NCBI RefSeq assembly: GCF_932526225.1
Contig: NC_064036.1
Location: 372,001 to 436,000, forward strand
Length of the DNA stretch: 64,000 nt
From: Nematostella vectensis
Lineage: Eukaryota; Cnidaria; Anthozoa; Actiniaria; Edwardsiidae
Direction of reading: 5' to 3'
In this document: in pieces, positions 8,010 to 20,745 of the stretch
Position numbering within the stretch: position 1 is the first letter of the stretch
Layout of the letters: each line of letters opens with the position of its first letter
Program-made: the position numbers and the translations under genes
The notes under the pieces: generated by a model
Told to the model about the DNA's origin: nothing
The model's database searches: none
Seen by the model: only the letters and a program-made list of their open reading frames with translations

Positions 8010-10013
8010 GGAGAGTAAAAAAATATCAAAATTGTTGGTGGGGGTCTTTGCTGTGTTTGTTTTCTTTTTAGTTTTGTTCTATTATTATTATTATTTTCTT
8101 TTTTAGTGGAGGAGGGGAATTCAGCTAAAAATAGCCAAGGGTCAATTCAAGCAACTAGTACAAAAGATGTTTTTTTGCAGTCCTTTATTCAATATATTCA
8201 AGGTTATCATGCAACTCTGTTGTTTGACTGCATATATATATTTTTTCTTTCTTTTCAATACAAGTGCTATATGTGTAAGTGGTGACCATAGCTATGATTA
8301 CTATTATTTAGAATAATTTTTTACCTACTAACAGAAAACAACTTGACTGCAAAACACTTACTGTAGGGCACTCGATATTAGGCATTACTTTCATGTGGAT
8401 GTAAGGTTGAGATGTCAAAACCTTCATTAACCCGTGAACTACGCTTTAGCGTATTACACTTTGTTGTGATCTGATTCTATTGTTCTTTTTTGTGTTTTAC
8501 TAACTATTACCATTTAACTATCACACTTTGTTTCACGGGTTAATGAAAACCACTCTAATTGCTTACAGTAATTCTTTTTTAATATTATTATTTACTTGTA
8601 TAATTTAGATGAGCAATACATATTTCTTCTTGGCCTTGTAGAGCTCATCTCGTTCCTCATAAATAACAAACAAAATGAAGTTTGTTCTTATTTGGTGCAA
8701 AGGAATCTACATTAGTTTTCTAATCAGATAATTGTTTTTTTCTTTAACACTCACCTGTTATTTCAACAGCTCTTACTTGAGTTTGCTTGTCTCAGGAATA
8801 GACCTTGCTTAATAAACAAATATATCTTACAAACTTATTTAATAATAGGTAACAACTGCAATATTGTATGAAGAGAGTGCCCCTCCCTTCCCCCTGCTAT
8901 TGTTGACATTATGCTCAATAAACTGTTACCTCTCCCCTCTCCACCAGTTAAGCATTCTATGTATGCTTCCCTGTACAAAATGCGCCCCTTCAAATAGAAC
9001 ATTAAAGTTCACATACTTGTTTACTCTCTCAAACTCTTTGCTTTGTGTTTTTTGTTAACTTCCTAGGAACAAATTGAATACATATAATCAATAAATCTAG
9101 CAAGCTTATTTTGCAAACTCACTTTTTTTTATTATTTTTGCGCAAAACCTATCAGGATTAAGGGGGTCCAGCACAAAGAAAAAAAACGAATTAAAAAAAA
9201 AGTAAAAATTGGCCTGGGATCGAACCCGGTCTGAAGAACAAAACGGAAACCATACATACGGATTACCCAATCGGTATGGCAGCACAAGGCTTTTACGGAA
9301 GGCTGTAAAGAACCCGAAGGCCCCAAGCACCGATATTTCCTTGCGAATATGCTGTACAACACTCTTGCAAGGTTATCCCAACCCGCGCATTAATGGGGAG
9401 GACAATAACCAGGATCCCAGGCCTGTAATACGGTTACGCCACGCACAGCTCGCCGAGATTGTGGATGACAAAAAATAGAGGTCTATTTGGGCGTCTTGGG
9501 TCCCTTGGGGACTCGCCATGCGCACGGGCGCATCTCTTTTATTGTGTACATGACATCAAATTAACGAAGAAAAAAGACGCTGTTTTGGTATCATGTGAAA
9601 ATCATAAAATAAATAGAAATAAAGACGTAAGGTTGGAGAATATTGCAATCTTTATATTAGAATATTGACAAAATCCGCAATTTTGTCTACGCTGACTAAG
9701 TAAAGCTGTATTTTACTTTAAAGGGGCAGCAACATAGTACTGCGCATGTCTGGAGTCAGTGATTATTGTAGGCTTTTAAGTGTCAACAAACAGTTGAACT
9801 TTTTAAAAGCTGTGAATACCTTATTAAATAATATGCAATATTATATTGAGAACTATGTTAATTGACAGTTTGTGCTCATTTTTTTTTGTTTTGTTTAAAG
9901 TCTCCCACATGTACCAAAAGCTCATAAGTCAGTATTAGAATTTCACTGAAGTTCATTGTGTCAGGGCTCTAGAGCTATTGCAAATCTCTTAACCATGACA
10001 ATCCCCTTTTAAA
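8010..10013. repeat. Satellite monomer 5 (class I)
   Basis: MITE-1 8431-8539, tRNA-like 9208-9274 (3' acceptor strand replaced as in monomer 3), MITE-2 9722-10008. Begins GGAGAGTA. The last ~200 bp (GAGAACTATG, GTGCTCATTT, AACCATGACAATCC) match the end of monomer 8. Confidence 0.95.
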
Positions 10014-12024
10014 GGAAAGTAAAAAAAATCAAAATTGTTGGTGAGGGTCTCTGTTGTGTTTGTTTTCTTTTTAGTTTTGTTCTATTATTATTATTATTTT
10101 CTTTTTTAGAGGGGGAGGGGAATTCAGCTAAAAATAGCCAAGGGTCAATTCAAGCAACTAGAACAAAAGATGTTTTTTGCAGTCCTTTATTCAATATATT
10201 CAAGGTTATCATGCAATTCTGTTGTTTGACTGCATATATATATATATATATATTTTTTTTCTTTCTTTTCATTACAAGTTCTATATGTGTAAGTGATGAC
10301 CATAGCTATGATTACTATTATTTAGAATATTTTTTTACCTACTAACAGAAAACAACTTGACTGCAAAACACTTATTGTAGGGCACTCGATATTAGGCATT
10401 ACTTTCATGTGGATGTAAGGGTGAAATGTCAAAACCTTCATTAACCCGTGAACTACGATTTAGCGTATTACACTTTGTGGTGATCTGATTCTATTGTACT
10501 TTTTTGTGTTTTACTAACTATTACTGTTTAACTATCACACTTTGTTTCACGGGTTAATGAAAACCACTCTAATTACTTACAGTAGTTCTTTTTTAATATT
10601 ATTATTTACTTGTATAATTTAGATGAGCAATATATATTTCTTTATGGCTTTGTAGAGCTCATCTCGTTCCTCATAAAAAACAAACAAAATGAAGTTTGTT
10701 CTTATTTTGGTGCAAAGGAATCTACAGTAGTTTTCTAATCAGACAATTGTTTTTCTTTTAACACTCACCTGTTATTTTAACAGCCTTACTTGAGTTTGCT
10801 TGTCTCAGAAATAGACCTTGCTTAATAAACAAAGACATGTTACAAACTTATTTAATAATAGGTAACAACTGCAATATTGTATGAAGAGAGTGCCCCTCTC
10901 TTCCCCCTGCTATTGTTGAAATTATGCTCAATAAACTTTTACCTCTTCCCTCTCCACCAGTTAAGCATTCTATGTATGCTTCCCTGTACAAAAAGCGCCC
11001 CTTCAAATAGAACATTAAAGTTCACATACTTGTTTACTTCCTCAAACTCTTTGCTTTGTGTTTTTTGTTAACTTCCTAGGAACAAATTGAATACATATAA
11101 TCAATAAATCTAGCAACCTTATTTTGCAAACTCACTTTTTGTATTATTTTTGCGCAAAACCTATCAGGATTAAGGGGGTCCAGCACAAAGAAAAAAAAAA
11201 CGAACTAAAAAAAAAGCCCATTGGCCTGGGATCGAACCCGGTCTGAAGAACAAAACGGAAACCATACATACGGATTACCCAATCGGTATGGCAGCACAAG
11301 GCTTTTACGGAAGGCTGTAAAGAACCCGAAGGCCCCAAGCACCGATATTTCCGAGCGAATATGCTGTACAACACTCTTGCAACGTTATCCCAACCCGTGC
11401 ATTAATGGGGAGGACAATAACCAGGATCCCAGGCCTGTAATACGGTTACGCCACGCACAGCTCGCCGAGATTGTGGATGACAAAAAATAGAGGTCTATTT
11501 GGGCGTCTTGGGTCCCTTGGAGACTCCCCATGCGCACGGGCGCATCTCTTTTATTGTGTACATGACATCAAATTATCGAAGAAAAAAGACGCTGTTTTGG
11601 TATCATGTGAAAAGCATAAAATAAATAAAAATAAAGACGTAAGGGGGGAGAATATTGACATATTCATATTAGAATATTGACAAAATCCTCAATATTGTCT
11701 ACGCTGACTAAGTAAAGCTGTATTTTACTTTAAAGGGGCAGCAGCATAGTACTGCGCATGTCTGGAGTCAGTGTTTATTGTAGGCTTTTAAGTGTCTACG
11801 AACAGTTGAACTTTTTAAAAGCTGTCAATACCTTATTAAATAATATGCAATATTATATTGAAAACTATGTTAATGGACAGTTTGTGGTCATTTTTATTGT
11901 TTTGTTTAAAGTCTCCCACATGTACCAAAAGCTCATAAGTCAGTATTAGAATTTCACTGAAGTTCATTGTGTCAGGGCTCTAGAGCTATTGCAAATCTCT
12001 TAAACATGACACTCCCCTTTTAAA
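10014..12024. repeat. Satellite monomer 6 (first class II copy)
   Basis: MITE-1 10445-10553 with ACGATTTAGCG breaking its internal palindrome; tRNA-like 11217-11286; MITE-2 11734-12019. Carries the longest AT tract ((AT)10, 10234-10253). From about 11220 onward it closely matches the second half of monomer 7 (GCAACGTTATCCC, CCCGTGCATT, TTATCGAAG). Confidence 0.95.
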
Positions 12025-13031
12025 GGAAAGTAAAAAAAATCAAAATTGTTGGTGGGGGTTTCTGCTGTGTTTGTTTTCTTTTTAGTTTTGTTCTATTATT
12101 ATTATTATTTTCTTTTTTAGAGGTGGAGGGGAATTCAGCTAAAAATAGCCAAGGGTCAATTCAAGCAACTAGTACAAAAGATGTTTTTTCGCAGTCCTTT
12201 ATTCAATATATTCAAGGTTATCATGCAATTATGTTGTTTGACTGCATATATATATATATTTTTTTTTCTTTTCATTACAAGTTCTATATGTGTAAGTGGT
12301 GACCATAGCTATGATTACTATTATTTAGAATATTTTTTTACCTACTAACAGAAAACAACTTGACTGCAAAACACTTACTGTAGGGCACTCGATATTAGGC
12401 ATTACTTTCATGTGGATGTAAGGTTGAAATGTCAAAACCTTCATTAACCCGTGAACTACGCTTTAGCGTATTACACTTTGTGGTGATCTGATTCTATTGT
12501 ACTTTTTTGTGTTTTACTAACTATTACCGTTTAACTATCACACTTTGTTTCACGGGTTAATGAAAACCACTCTAATTACTTACAGTAGTTCTTTTTTAAT
12601 ATTATTGTTTACTTGTATAATTTAGATGAGCAATATATAATTCTTTATGGCTTTGTAGAGCTCATCTCGTTCCTCATAAATAACAAACAAAATGAAGTTT
12701 GTTCTTATTTTGTTGCAAAGGAATCTACAGTACTTTTCTAATCAGACAATTGTTTTTCTTTTAACACTCACCTGTTATTTTAACAGCCTTACTTGAGTTT
12801 GCTTGTCTCAGAAATAGACCTTGCTTAATAAACAAAGACATGTTACAAACTTATTTAATAATAGGTAACAACTGCAATATTGTATGAAGAGAGTGCCCCT
12901 CTCTTCCCCCTGCTATTGTTGAAATTATGCTCAATAAACTTTTACCTCTTCCCTCTCCACCAGTTAAGCATTATATGTATGCTTCCCTGTACAAAATGCA
13001 CCCCTTCAAATAGAACATTAAAGTTCACATA

Positions 13032-13610
13032 CTTGTTTACTTCCTCAAACTCTTTGCTTTGTGTTTTTTGTTAACTTCCTAGGAACAAATTGAATACATA
13101 TAATCAATAAATCTAGCAACCTTATTTTGCAAACTCACTTTTTTTTTATTTTTGCGCAAAACCTATCAGGATTAAGGGGGTCCAGCACAAAGAAAAAAAA
13201 ACGAACTAAAAATAAAGCCCATTGGCCTAGGATCGAACCCGGTCTGAAGAACAAAACGGAAACCATACATACGGATTACCCAATCGGTATGGCAGCACAA
13301 GGCTTTTACGGAAGGCTGTAAAGAACCCGAAGGCCCCAAGCACCGATATTTCCGAGCGAATATGCTGTACAACACTCTTGCAAGGTTATCCCAACCCGCG
13401 CATTAATGGGGAGGACAATAACCAGGATCCCAGGCCTGTAATACGGTTACGCCACGCACAGCTCGCATAGATTGTGGATGACAAAAAATAGAGGTCTATT
13501 TGGGAGTCTTGGGTCCCTTGGGGACTCGCCATGCGCACGGGCGCATCTCTTTTATTGTGTACATGACATCAAATTAGCGAAGAAAAAAGACGCTGTTTTG
13601 GTATCATGTA
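13032..13610. repeat. First copy of a ~579-bp segment duplicated inside monomer 7
   Basis: Runs from CTTGTTTACTTCC to GTATCATGTA and contains a full tRNA-like module. The tRNA-like here reads CCTAGGATCG and the T-run is interrupted (AAAAATAAA), as in monomer 8. The second copy is 13611 to about 14189. Confidence 0.85.
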
Positions 13611-14189
13611 CTTGTTTACTTCCTCAAACTCTTTGCTTTGTGTTTTTTGTTAACTTCCTAGGAACAAATTGAATACATATAATCAATAAATCTAGCAACC
13701 TTATTTTGCAAACTCACTTTTTTTTTATTTTTGCGCAAAACCTATCAGGATTAAGGGGGTCCAGCACAAAGAAAAAAAAACGAACTAAAAATAAAGCCCA
13801 TTGGCCTGGGATCGAACCCGGTCTGAAGAACAGAACGGAAACCATACATACGGATTACCCAATCGGTATGGCAGCACAAGGCTTTTACGGAAGGCTGTAA
13901 AGAACCCGAAGGCCCCAAGCACCGATATTTCCGAGCGAATATGCTGTACAACACTCTTGCAACGTTATCCCAACCCGTGCATTAATGGGGAGGACAATAA
14001 CCAGGATCCCAGGCCTGTAATACGGTTACGCCACGCACAGCTCGCCGAGATTGTGGATGACAAAAAATAGAGGTCTATTTGGGCGTCTTGGGTCCCTTGG
14101 AGACTCCCCATGCGCACGGGCGCATCTCTTTTATTGTGTACATGACATCAAATTATCGAAGAAAAAAGACGCTGTTTTGGTATCATGTG
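13611..14189. repeat. Second, mosaic copy of the ~579-bp segment in monomer 7
   Basis: About 13611-13797 matches 13032-13218 (same shortened T-run and AAAAATAAAG). From about 13807 on it instead matches monomer 6 at 11227 onward (GCAACGTT, CCCGTGCATT, TTATCGAAG), offset 2,580 bp. A private G is in GAACAGAACGG (about 13830). The two ancestries indicate a crossover or conversion near 13800. Confidence 0.8.
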
Positions 14190-14604
14190 AAAAGCATAAA
14201 ATAAATAAAAATAAAGACGTAAGGGGGGAGAATATTGACATATTCATATTAGAATATTGACAAAATCCGCAATATTGTCTACGCTGACTAAGTAAAGCTG
14301 TATTTTACTTTAAAGGGGCAGCAGCATAGTACTGCGCATGTCTGGAGTCAGTGTTTATTGTAGGCTTTTAAGTGTCTACGAACAGTTGAACTTTTTAAAA
14401 GCTGTCAATACCTTATTAAATAATATGCAATATTATATTGAAAACTATGTTAATGGACAGTTTGTGGTCATTTTTATTGTTTTGTTTAAAGTCTCCCACA
14501 TGTACCAAAAGCTCATAAGTCAGTATTAGAATTTCACTGAAGTTCATTGTGTCAGGGCTCTAGAGCTATTGCAAATCTCTTAAACATGACACTCCCCTTT
14601 TAAA

Positions 14605-16603
14605 GGAAAGTAAAAAAAATCAAAATTGTTGGTGGGGGTTTCTGCTGTGTTTGTTTTCTTTTTAGTTTTGTTCTATTATTATTATTATTTTCTTTTTTAG
14701 AGGTGGAGGGGAATTCAGCTAAAAATAGCCAAGGGTCAATTCAAGCAACTAGTACAAAAGATGTTTTTTTGCAGTCCTTTATTCAATATATTCAAGGTTA
14801 TCATGCAATTATGTTGTTTGACTGCATATATATATATTTTTTTTCTTTTCATTACAAGTTCTATATGTGTAAGTGGTGACCATAGCTATGATTACTATTA
14901 TTTAGAATATTTTTTTACCTACTAACAGAAAACAACTTGACTGCAAAACACTTACTGTAGGGCACTCGATATTAGGCATTACTTTCATGTGGATGAAAGG
15001 TTGAAATGTCAAAACCTTCATTAACCCGTGAACTACGCTTTAGCGTATTACACTTTGTGGTGATCTGATTCTATTGTACTTTTTTGTGTTTTACTAACTA
15101 TTACCGTTTAACTATCACACTTTGTTTCACGGGTTAATGAAAACCACTCTAATTACTTACAGTAGTTCTTTTTTAATATTATTATTTACTTGTATAATTT
15201 AGATGAGCAATATATAATTCTTTATGGCTTTGTAGAGCTCATCTCGTTCCTCATAAATAACAAACAAAATGAAGTTTGTTCTTATTTTGTTGCAAAGGAA
15301 TCTACAGTAGTTTTCTAATCAGACAATTGTTTTTCTTTTAACACTCACCTGTTATTTTAACAGCCTTACTTGAGTTTGCTTGTCTCAGAAATAGACCTTG
15401 CTTAATAAACAAAGACATGTTACAAACTTATTTAATAATAGGTAACAACTGCAATATTGTATGAAGAGAGTGCCCCTCTCTTCCCCCTGCTATTGTTGAA
15501 ATTATGCTCAATAAACTTTTACCTCTTCCCTCTCCACCAGTTAAGCATTATATGTATGCTTCCCTGTACAAAATGCACCCCTTCAAATAGAACATTAAAG
15601 TTCACATACTTGTTTACTTCCTCAAACTCTTTGCTTTGTGTTTTTTGTTAACTTCCTAGGAACAAATTGAATACATATAATCAATAAATCTAGCAACCTT
15701 ATTTTGCAAACTCACTTTTTTTTTATTTTTGCGCAAAACCTATCAGGATTAAGGGGGTCCAGCACAAAGAAAAAAAAACGAACTAAAAATAAAGCCCATT
15801 GGCCTAGGATCGAACCCGGTCTGAAGAACAAAACGGAAACCATACATACGGATTACCCAATCGGTATGGCAGCACAAGGCTTTTACGGAAGGCTGTAAAG
15901 AACCCGAAGGCCCCAAGCACCGATATTTCCGAGCGAATATGCTGTACAACACTCTTGCAAGGTTATCCCAACCCGCGCATTAATGGGGAGGACAATAACC
16001 AGGATCCCAGGCCTGTAATACGGTTACGCCACGCACAGCTCGCATAGATTGTGGATGACAAAAAATAGAGGTCTATTTGGGAGTCTTGGGTCCCTTGGGG
16101 ACTCGCCATGCGCACGGGCGCATCTCTTTTATTGTGTACATGACATCAAATAAGCGAAGAAAAAAGACGCTGTTTTGGTATCATGTAAAAAGCATAAAAT
16201 AAATAGAAATAAAGACGTAAGGGGGGAGAATATTGACATATTCATATTAGAATATTGACAAAATCCGCAATATTGTCTACGCTGACTAAGTAAAGCTGTA
16301 TTTTACTTTAAAGGGGCAGCAGCATAGTACTGCGCATGTCTGGAGTCAGTGTTTATTGTAGGCTTTTAAGTGTCTACAAACAGTTGAACTTTTTTAAAGC
16401 TGTCAATACCTTATTAAATAATATGCAATATTATATTGAGAACTATGTTAATTGACAGTTTGTGCTCATTTTTTTTTGTTTTGTTTAAAGTCTCCCACAT
16501 GTACCAAAAGCTCATAAGTCAGTATTAGAATTTCACTGAAGTTCATTGTGTCAGGGCTCTAGAGCTATTGCAAATCTCTTAACCATGACAATCCCCTTTT
16601 AAA
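14605..16603. repeat. Satellite monomer 8 (class II)
   Basis: MITE-1 15025-15133, tRNA-like 15795-15864, MITE-2 16312-16598. The unit up to about 16190 is near-identical to 12025-13610, including GTATCATGTA with A where other copies have G. Its end matches monomer 5 and its successor's start matches monomer 6. Confidence 0.95.
15795..15864 (-). ncRNA. tRNA-like copy with altered T stem (monomer 8)
   Basis: Plus-strand CCTAGGATCG replaces CCTGGGATCG, so the minus strand reads GGTTCGATCCTAGG. The last B-box base is changed and the long-range 11-bp pairing is broken. The first tRNA-like copy of monomer 7 (13218-13287) has the same change. The T-run is shortened by an internal T on the plus strand. 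Confidence 0.5.
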
Positions 16604-18612
16604 GGAAAGTAAAAAAAATCAAAATTGTTGGTGAGGGTCTCTGTTGTGTTTGTTTTCTTTTTAGTTTTGTTCTATTATTATTATTATTTTCTTTTTTAGA
16701 GGGGGAGGGGAATTCAGCTAAAAATAGCCAAGGGTCAATTCAAGCAACTAGAACAAAAGATGTTTTTTGCAGTCCTTTATTCAATATATTCAAGGTTATC
16801 ATGCAATTCTGTTGTTTGACTGCATATATATATATATATTTTTTTTTTCTTTCTTTTCATTACAAGTTCTATATGTGTAAGTGATGACCATAGCTATGAT
16901 TACTATTATTTAGAATATTTTTTTACCTACTAACAGAAAACAACTTGACTGCAAAACACTTATTGTAGGGCACTCGATATTAGGCATTACTTTCATGTGG
17001 ATGTAAGGTTGAAATGTCAAAACCTTCATTAACCCGTGAACTACGCTTTAGCGTATTACACTTTGTGGTGATCTGATTCTATTGTACTTTTTTGTGTTTT
17101 ACTAACTATTACCGTTTAACTATCACACTTTGTTTCACGGGTTAATGAAAACCACTCTAATTACTTACAGTAGTTCTTTTTTAATATTATTATTTACTTG
17201 TATAATTTAGATGAGCAATACATATTTCTTTATGGCTTTGTAGAGCTCATCTCGTTCCTCATAAATAACAAACAAAATGAAGTTTGTTCTTATTTTGGTG
17301 CAAAGGAATCTACAGTAGTTTTCTAATCAGATAATTGTTTTTCTTTTAACACTCACCTGTTATTTCAATAGCCTTACTTGAGTTTGCTTGTCTCAGAAAT
17401 AAGCCTTGCTTAATAAACAAAGACATGTTACAAACTTATTTAATAATAGGTAACAACTGCAATATTGTATGAAGAGAGTGCCCCTCCCTTCCCCCTGCTA
17501 TTGTTGACATTATGCTCAATAAACTGTTACCTCTCCCCTCTCCACTGTTAAGCATTCTATGTATGCTTCCCTGTACAAAATGCGCCCCTTCAAATAGAAC
17601 ATTAAAGTTCACATACTTGTTTACTTCCTCAAACTCTTTGCTTTGTGTTTTTTGTTAACTTCCTAGGAACAAATTGAATACATATAATCAATAAATCTAG
17701 CAAGCTTATTTTGCAAACTCACTTTTTTTATTATTTTTGCGCAAAACCTATCAGGATTAAGGGGGTCCAGCACAAAGAAAAAAAAACGAATTAAAAAAAA
17801 AAGCCCATTGGCCTGGGATCGAACCCGGTCTGAAGAACAAAACGGAAACCATACACACGGATTACCCAATCGGTTTGGCAGCACAAGGCTTTTACGGAAG
17901 GCTGTAAAGAACCCGAAGGCCCCAAGCACCGATATTTCCGAGCGAATATGCTGTACAACACTCTTGCAAGGTTATCCCAACCCGCGCATTAATGGGGAGG
18001 ACAATAACCAGGATCCCAGGCCTGTAATACGGTTACGCCACGCACAGCTCGCATAGATTGTTGATGACAAAAAATAGAGGTCTATTTGGGCGTCTTGGGT
18101 CCCTTGGGGACTCGCCATGCGCACGGGCGCATCTCTTTTATTGTGTACATGACATCAAATTAGCGAAGAAAAAAGACGCTGTTTTGGTATCATGTGAAAA
18201 GCATAAAATAAATAGAAATAAAGACGTAAGGGGGGAGAATATTGACATATTCATATTAGAATATTGACAAAATCCGCAATATTGTCTACGCTGACTAAGT
18301 AAAGCTGTATTTTACTTTAAAGGGGCAGCAGCATAGTACTGCGCATGTCTGGAGTCAGTGTTTATTGTAGGCTTTTAAGTGTCTACAAACAGTTGAACTT
18401 TTTTAAAGCTGTCAATACCTTATTAAATAATATGCAATATTATATTGAAAACTATGTTAATTGACAGTTTGTGGTCATTTTTGTTTGTTTTGTTTAAAGT
18501 CTCCCACATGTACCAAAAGCTCATAAGTCAGTATTAGAATTTCACTGAAGTTCATTGTGTCAGGGCTCTAGAGCTATTGCAAATCTCTTAACCATGACAC
18601 TCCCCTTTTAAA
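16604..18612. repeat. Satellite monomer 9 (class II front, class I C-rich patch)
   Basis: MITE-1 17033-17141, tRNA-like 17804-17873, MITE-2 18321-18607. Front half is class II (CTTTATGGCT, AAAGACATG) but the C-rich patch (CTCCCTTCCCCCTG, about 17482), AAAATGCGCC and GAATTAAA are class I. A small deletion gives CCACTGTTAAGC near 17543. CGGTTTGG near 17868 alters the tRNA-like flank. Confidence 0.95.
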
Positions 18613-20745
18613 GGAAAGTAAAAAAATCAAAATTGTTGGTGGGAGACTCTGCTGTGTTTGTTTTCTTTTTAGTTTTGTTCTATTATTATTATTATTATTA
18701 TTTTCTTTTTTAGAGGGGGAGGGGAATTCAGCTAAAAATAGCCAAGGGTCAATTCAAGCAACTAGTACAAAAGATGTTTTTTTGCAGTCCTTTATTCAAT
18801 ATATTCAAGGTTATCATGCAATTCTGTTGTTTGACTGCATATATATATATATTTTTTTCTTTCTTTTCATTACAAGTTCTATATGTGTAAGTGGTGACCA
18901 TAGCTATGATTAGTATTATTTAGAATATCTTTTTACCTACTAGCAGAAAACAACTTGACTGCAAAACACTTACTGTAGGGCACTCGATATTAGGCATTAC
19001 TTCCATGTGGATGTAAGGTTGAAATGTCAAAACCTTCATTAACCCGTGAATTACGCTTTAGCGTATTACACTTTGTGGTGATCTGATTCTATTGTACTTT
19101 TTTGTGTTTTACTAACTATTACCGTTTAACTATCACACTTTGTTTCACGGGTTAATGAAAACCACTCTAATTACTTACAGTAGTTCTTTTTTAATATTAT
19201 TATTTACTTGTATAATTTAGATGAGCAATACATATTTCTTTATGGCTTTGTAGAGCTCATCTTGTTTCACGGGTTAATGAAAACCACTCTAATTACTTAC
19301 AGTAGTTCTTTTTTAATATTATTATTTACTTGTATAATTTAGATGAGCAATACATATTTCTTTATGGCTTTGTAGAGCTCATCTCGTTCCTCATAAATAA
19401 CAAACAAAATGAAGTTTGTTCTTATTTTGGTGCAAAGGAATCTACAGTAGTTTTCTAATCAGATAATTGTTTTTCTTTTAACACTCACCTGTTATTTCAA
19501 CAGCCTTACTTGAGTTTGCTTGTCTCAGAAATAGACCTTGCTTAATAAACAAAGACATGTTACAAACTTATTTAATAATAGGTAACAACTGCAATATTGT
19601 ATGAAGAGAGTGCCCCTCTCTTCCCTCTGCTATTGTTCAAATTATGCTCAATAAACTTTTACCTCTTCCCTCTCCACCAGTTAAGCATTCTATGTATGCT
19701 TCCCTGTACAAAATGCACCCCTTCACATAGAACATTAAAGTTCACATACTTGTTTACTTCCTCAAACTTTTTGCTTTGTGTTTTTTGTTAACTTCCTAGG
19801 AACAAATTGAATACATATAATCAATAAATCTAGCAAGCTTATTTTGCAAACTCACTTTTTTTTATTATTTTTGCGCAACACCTATCAGGATTAAGGGGGT
19901 CCAGCACAAAGAAAAAAAAACAAACTAAAAAAAAAGCCCATTGGCCTGGGATCGAACCCGGTCTGAATAACAAAACGGAAACCATACATACGGATTACCC
20001 AATCGGTATGGCAGCACAAGGCTTTTACGGAAGGCTGTAAAGAACCCGAAGGCCCCAAGCACCGATATTTCCGAGCGAATATGCTGTACAACACTCTTGC
20101 AAGGTTATCCCAACCCGCGCATTAATGGGGAGGACAATAACCAGGATCCCAGGCCTGTAATACTGTTACGCCACGCACAGCTCGCCGAGGTTGTGGATGA
20201 CAAAAAATAGAGGTCTATTTGGGCGTCTTGGGTCCCTTGGGGACTCGCCATGCGCACGGGCGCATCTCTTTTTTTGTGTACATGACATCAAATTAGCGAA
20301 GAAAAAAGACGCTGTTTTGGTATCATGTGAAAAGCATAAAATAAATAGAAATAAAGACGTAAGGGGGGAGAATATTGACATATTCATATTAGAATATTGA
20401 CAAAATCCGCAATATTGTCTATGCTGACTAAGTAAAGCTGTATTTTACTTTAAAGGGGCAGCAGCATAGTACTGCGCATGTCTGGAGTCAGTGTTTATTG
20501 TAGGCTTTTAAGTGTCTACAAACAGTTGAACTTTTTAAAAGCTGTCAATACCTTATTAAATAATATGCAATATTATATTGAAAACTATGTTAATTGACAG
20601 TTTGTGGTCATTTTTGTTTGTTTTGTTTAAAGTCTCCCACATGTACCAAAAGCTCATAAGTCAGTATTAGAATTTCACTGAAGTTCATTGTGTCAGGGCT
20701 CTAGAGCTATTGCAAATCTCTTAACCATGACACTCCCCTTTTAAA
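18613..20745. repeat. Satellite monomer 10 (class II, 122-bp internal duplication)
   Basis: MITE-1 19043-19151, tRNA-like 19937-20006, MITE-2 20454-20740. (TTA)n is expanded to seven units. Shares with monomer 12 the internal duplication, CTTCACATAG, CAAACTTTTTGC and GTAATACTGTTACG. Confidence 0.95.
19141..19384. repeat. 122-bp tandem duplication inside monomer 10
   Basis: The segment from TGTTTCACGGGTTAATG to GAGCTCATCT (19141-19262) is repeated directly at 19263-19384. The duplicated piece begins in the right terminus of MITE-1, so this monomer has one whole MITE-1 and an extra right end with its TTAA. Confidence 0.92.

Larger units (their letters stand above)
12025..14604. repeat. Satellite monomer 7 (2,580 bp, internally duplicated)
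   Basis: MITE-1 12448-12556, two tRNA-like copies (13218-13287 and 13797-13866), MITE-2 14314-14599. At 13610/13611 the sequence jumps from the GTATCATGTA position back to CTTGTTTACTTCC, about 579 bp earlier in the unit, then continues normally. Confidence 0.95.
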
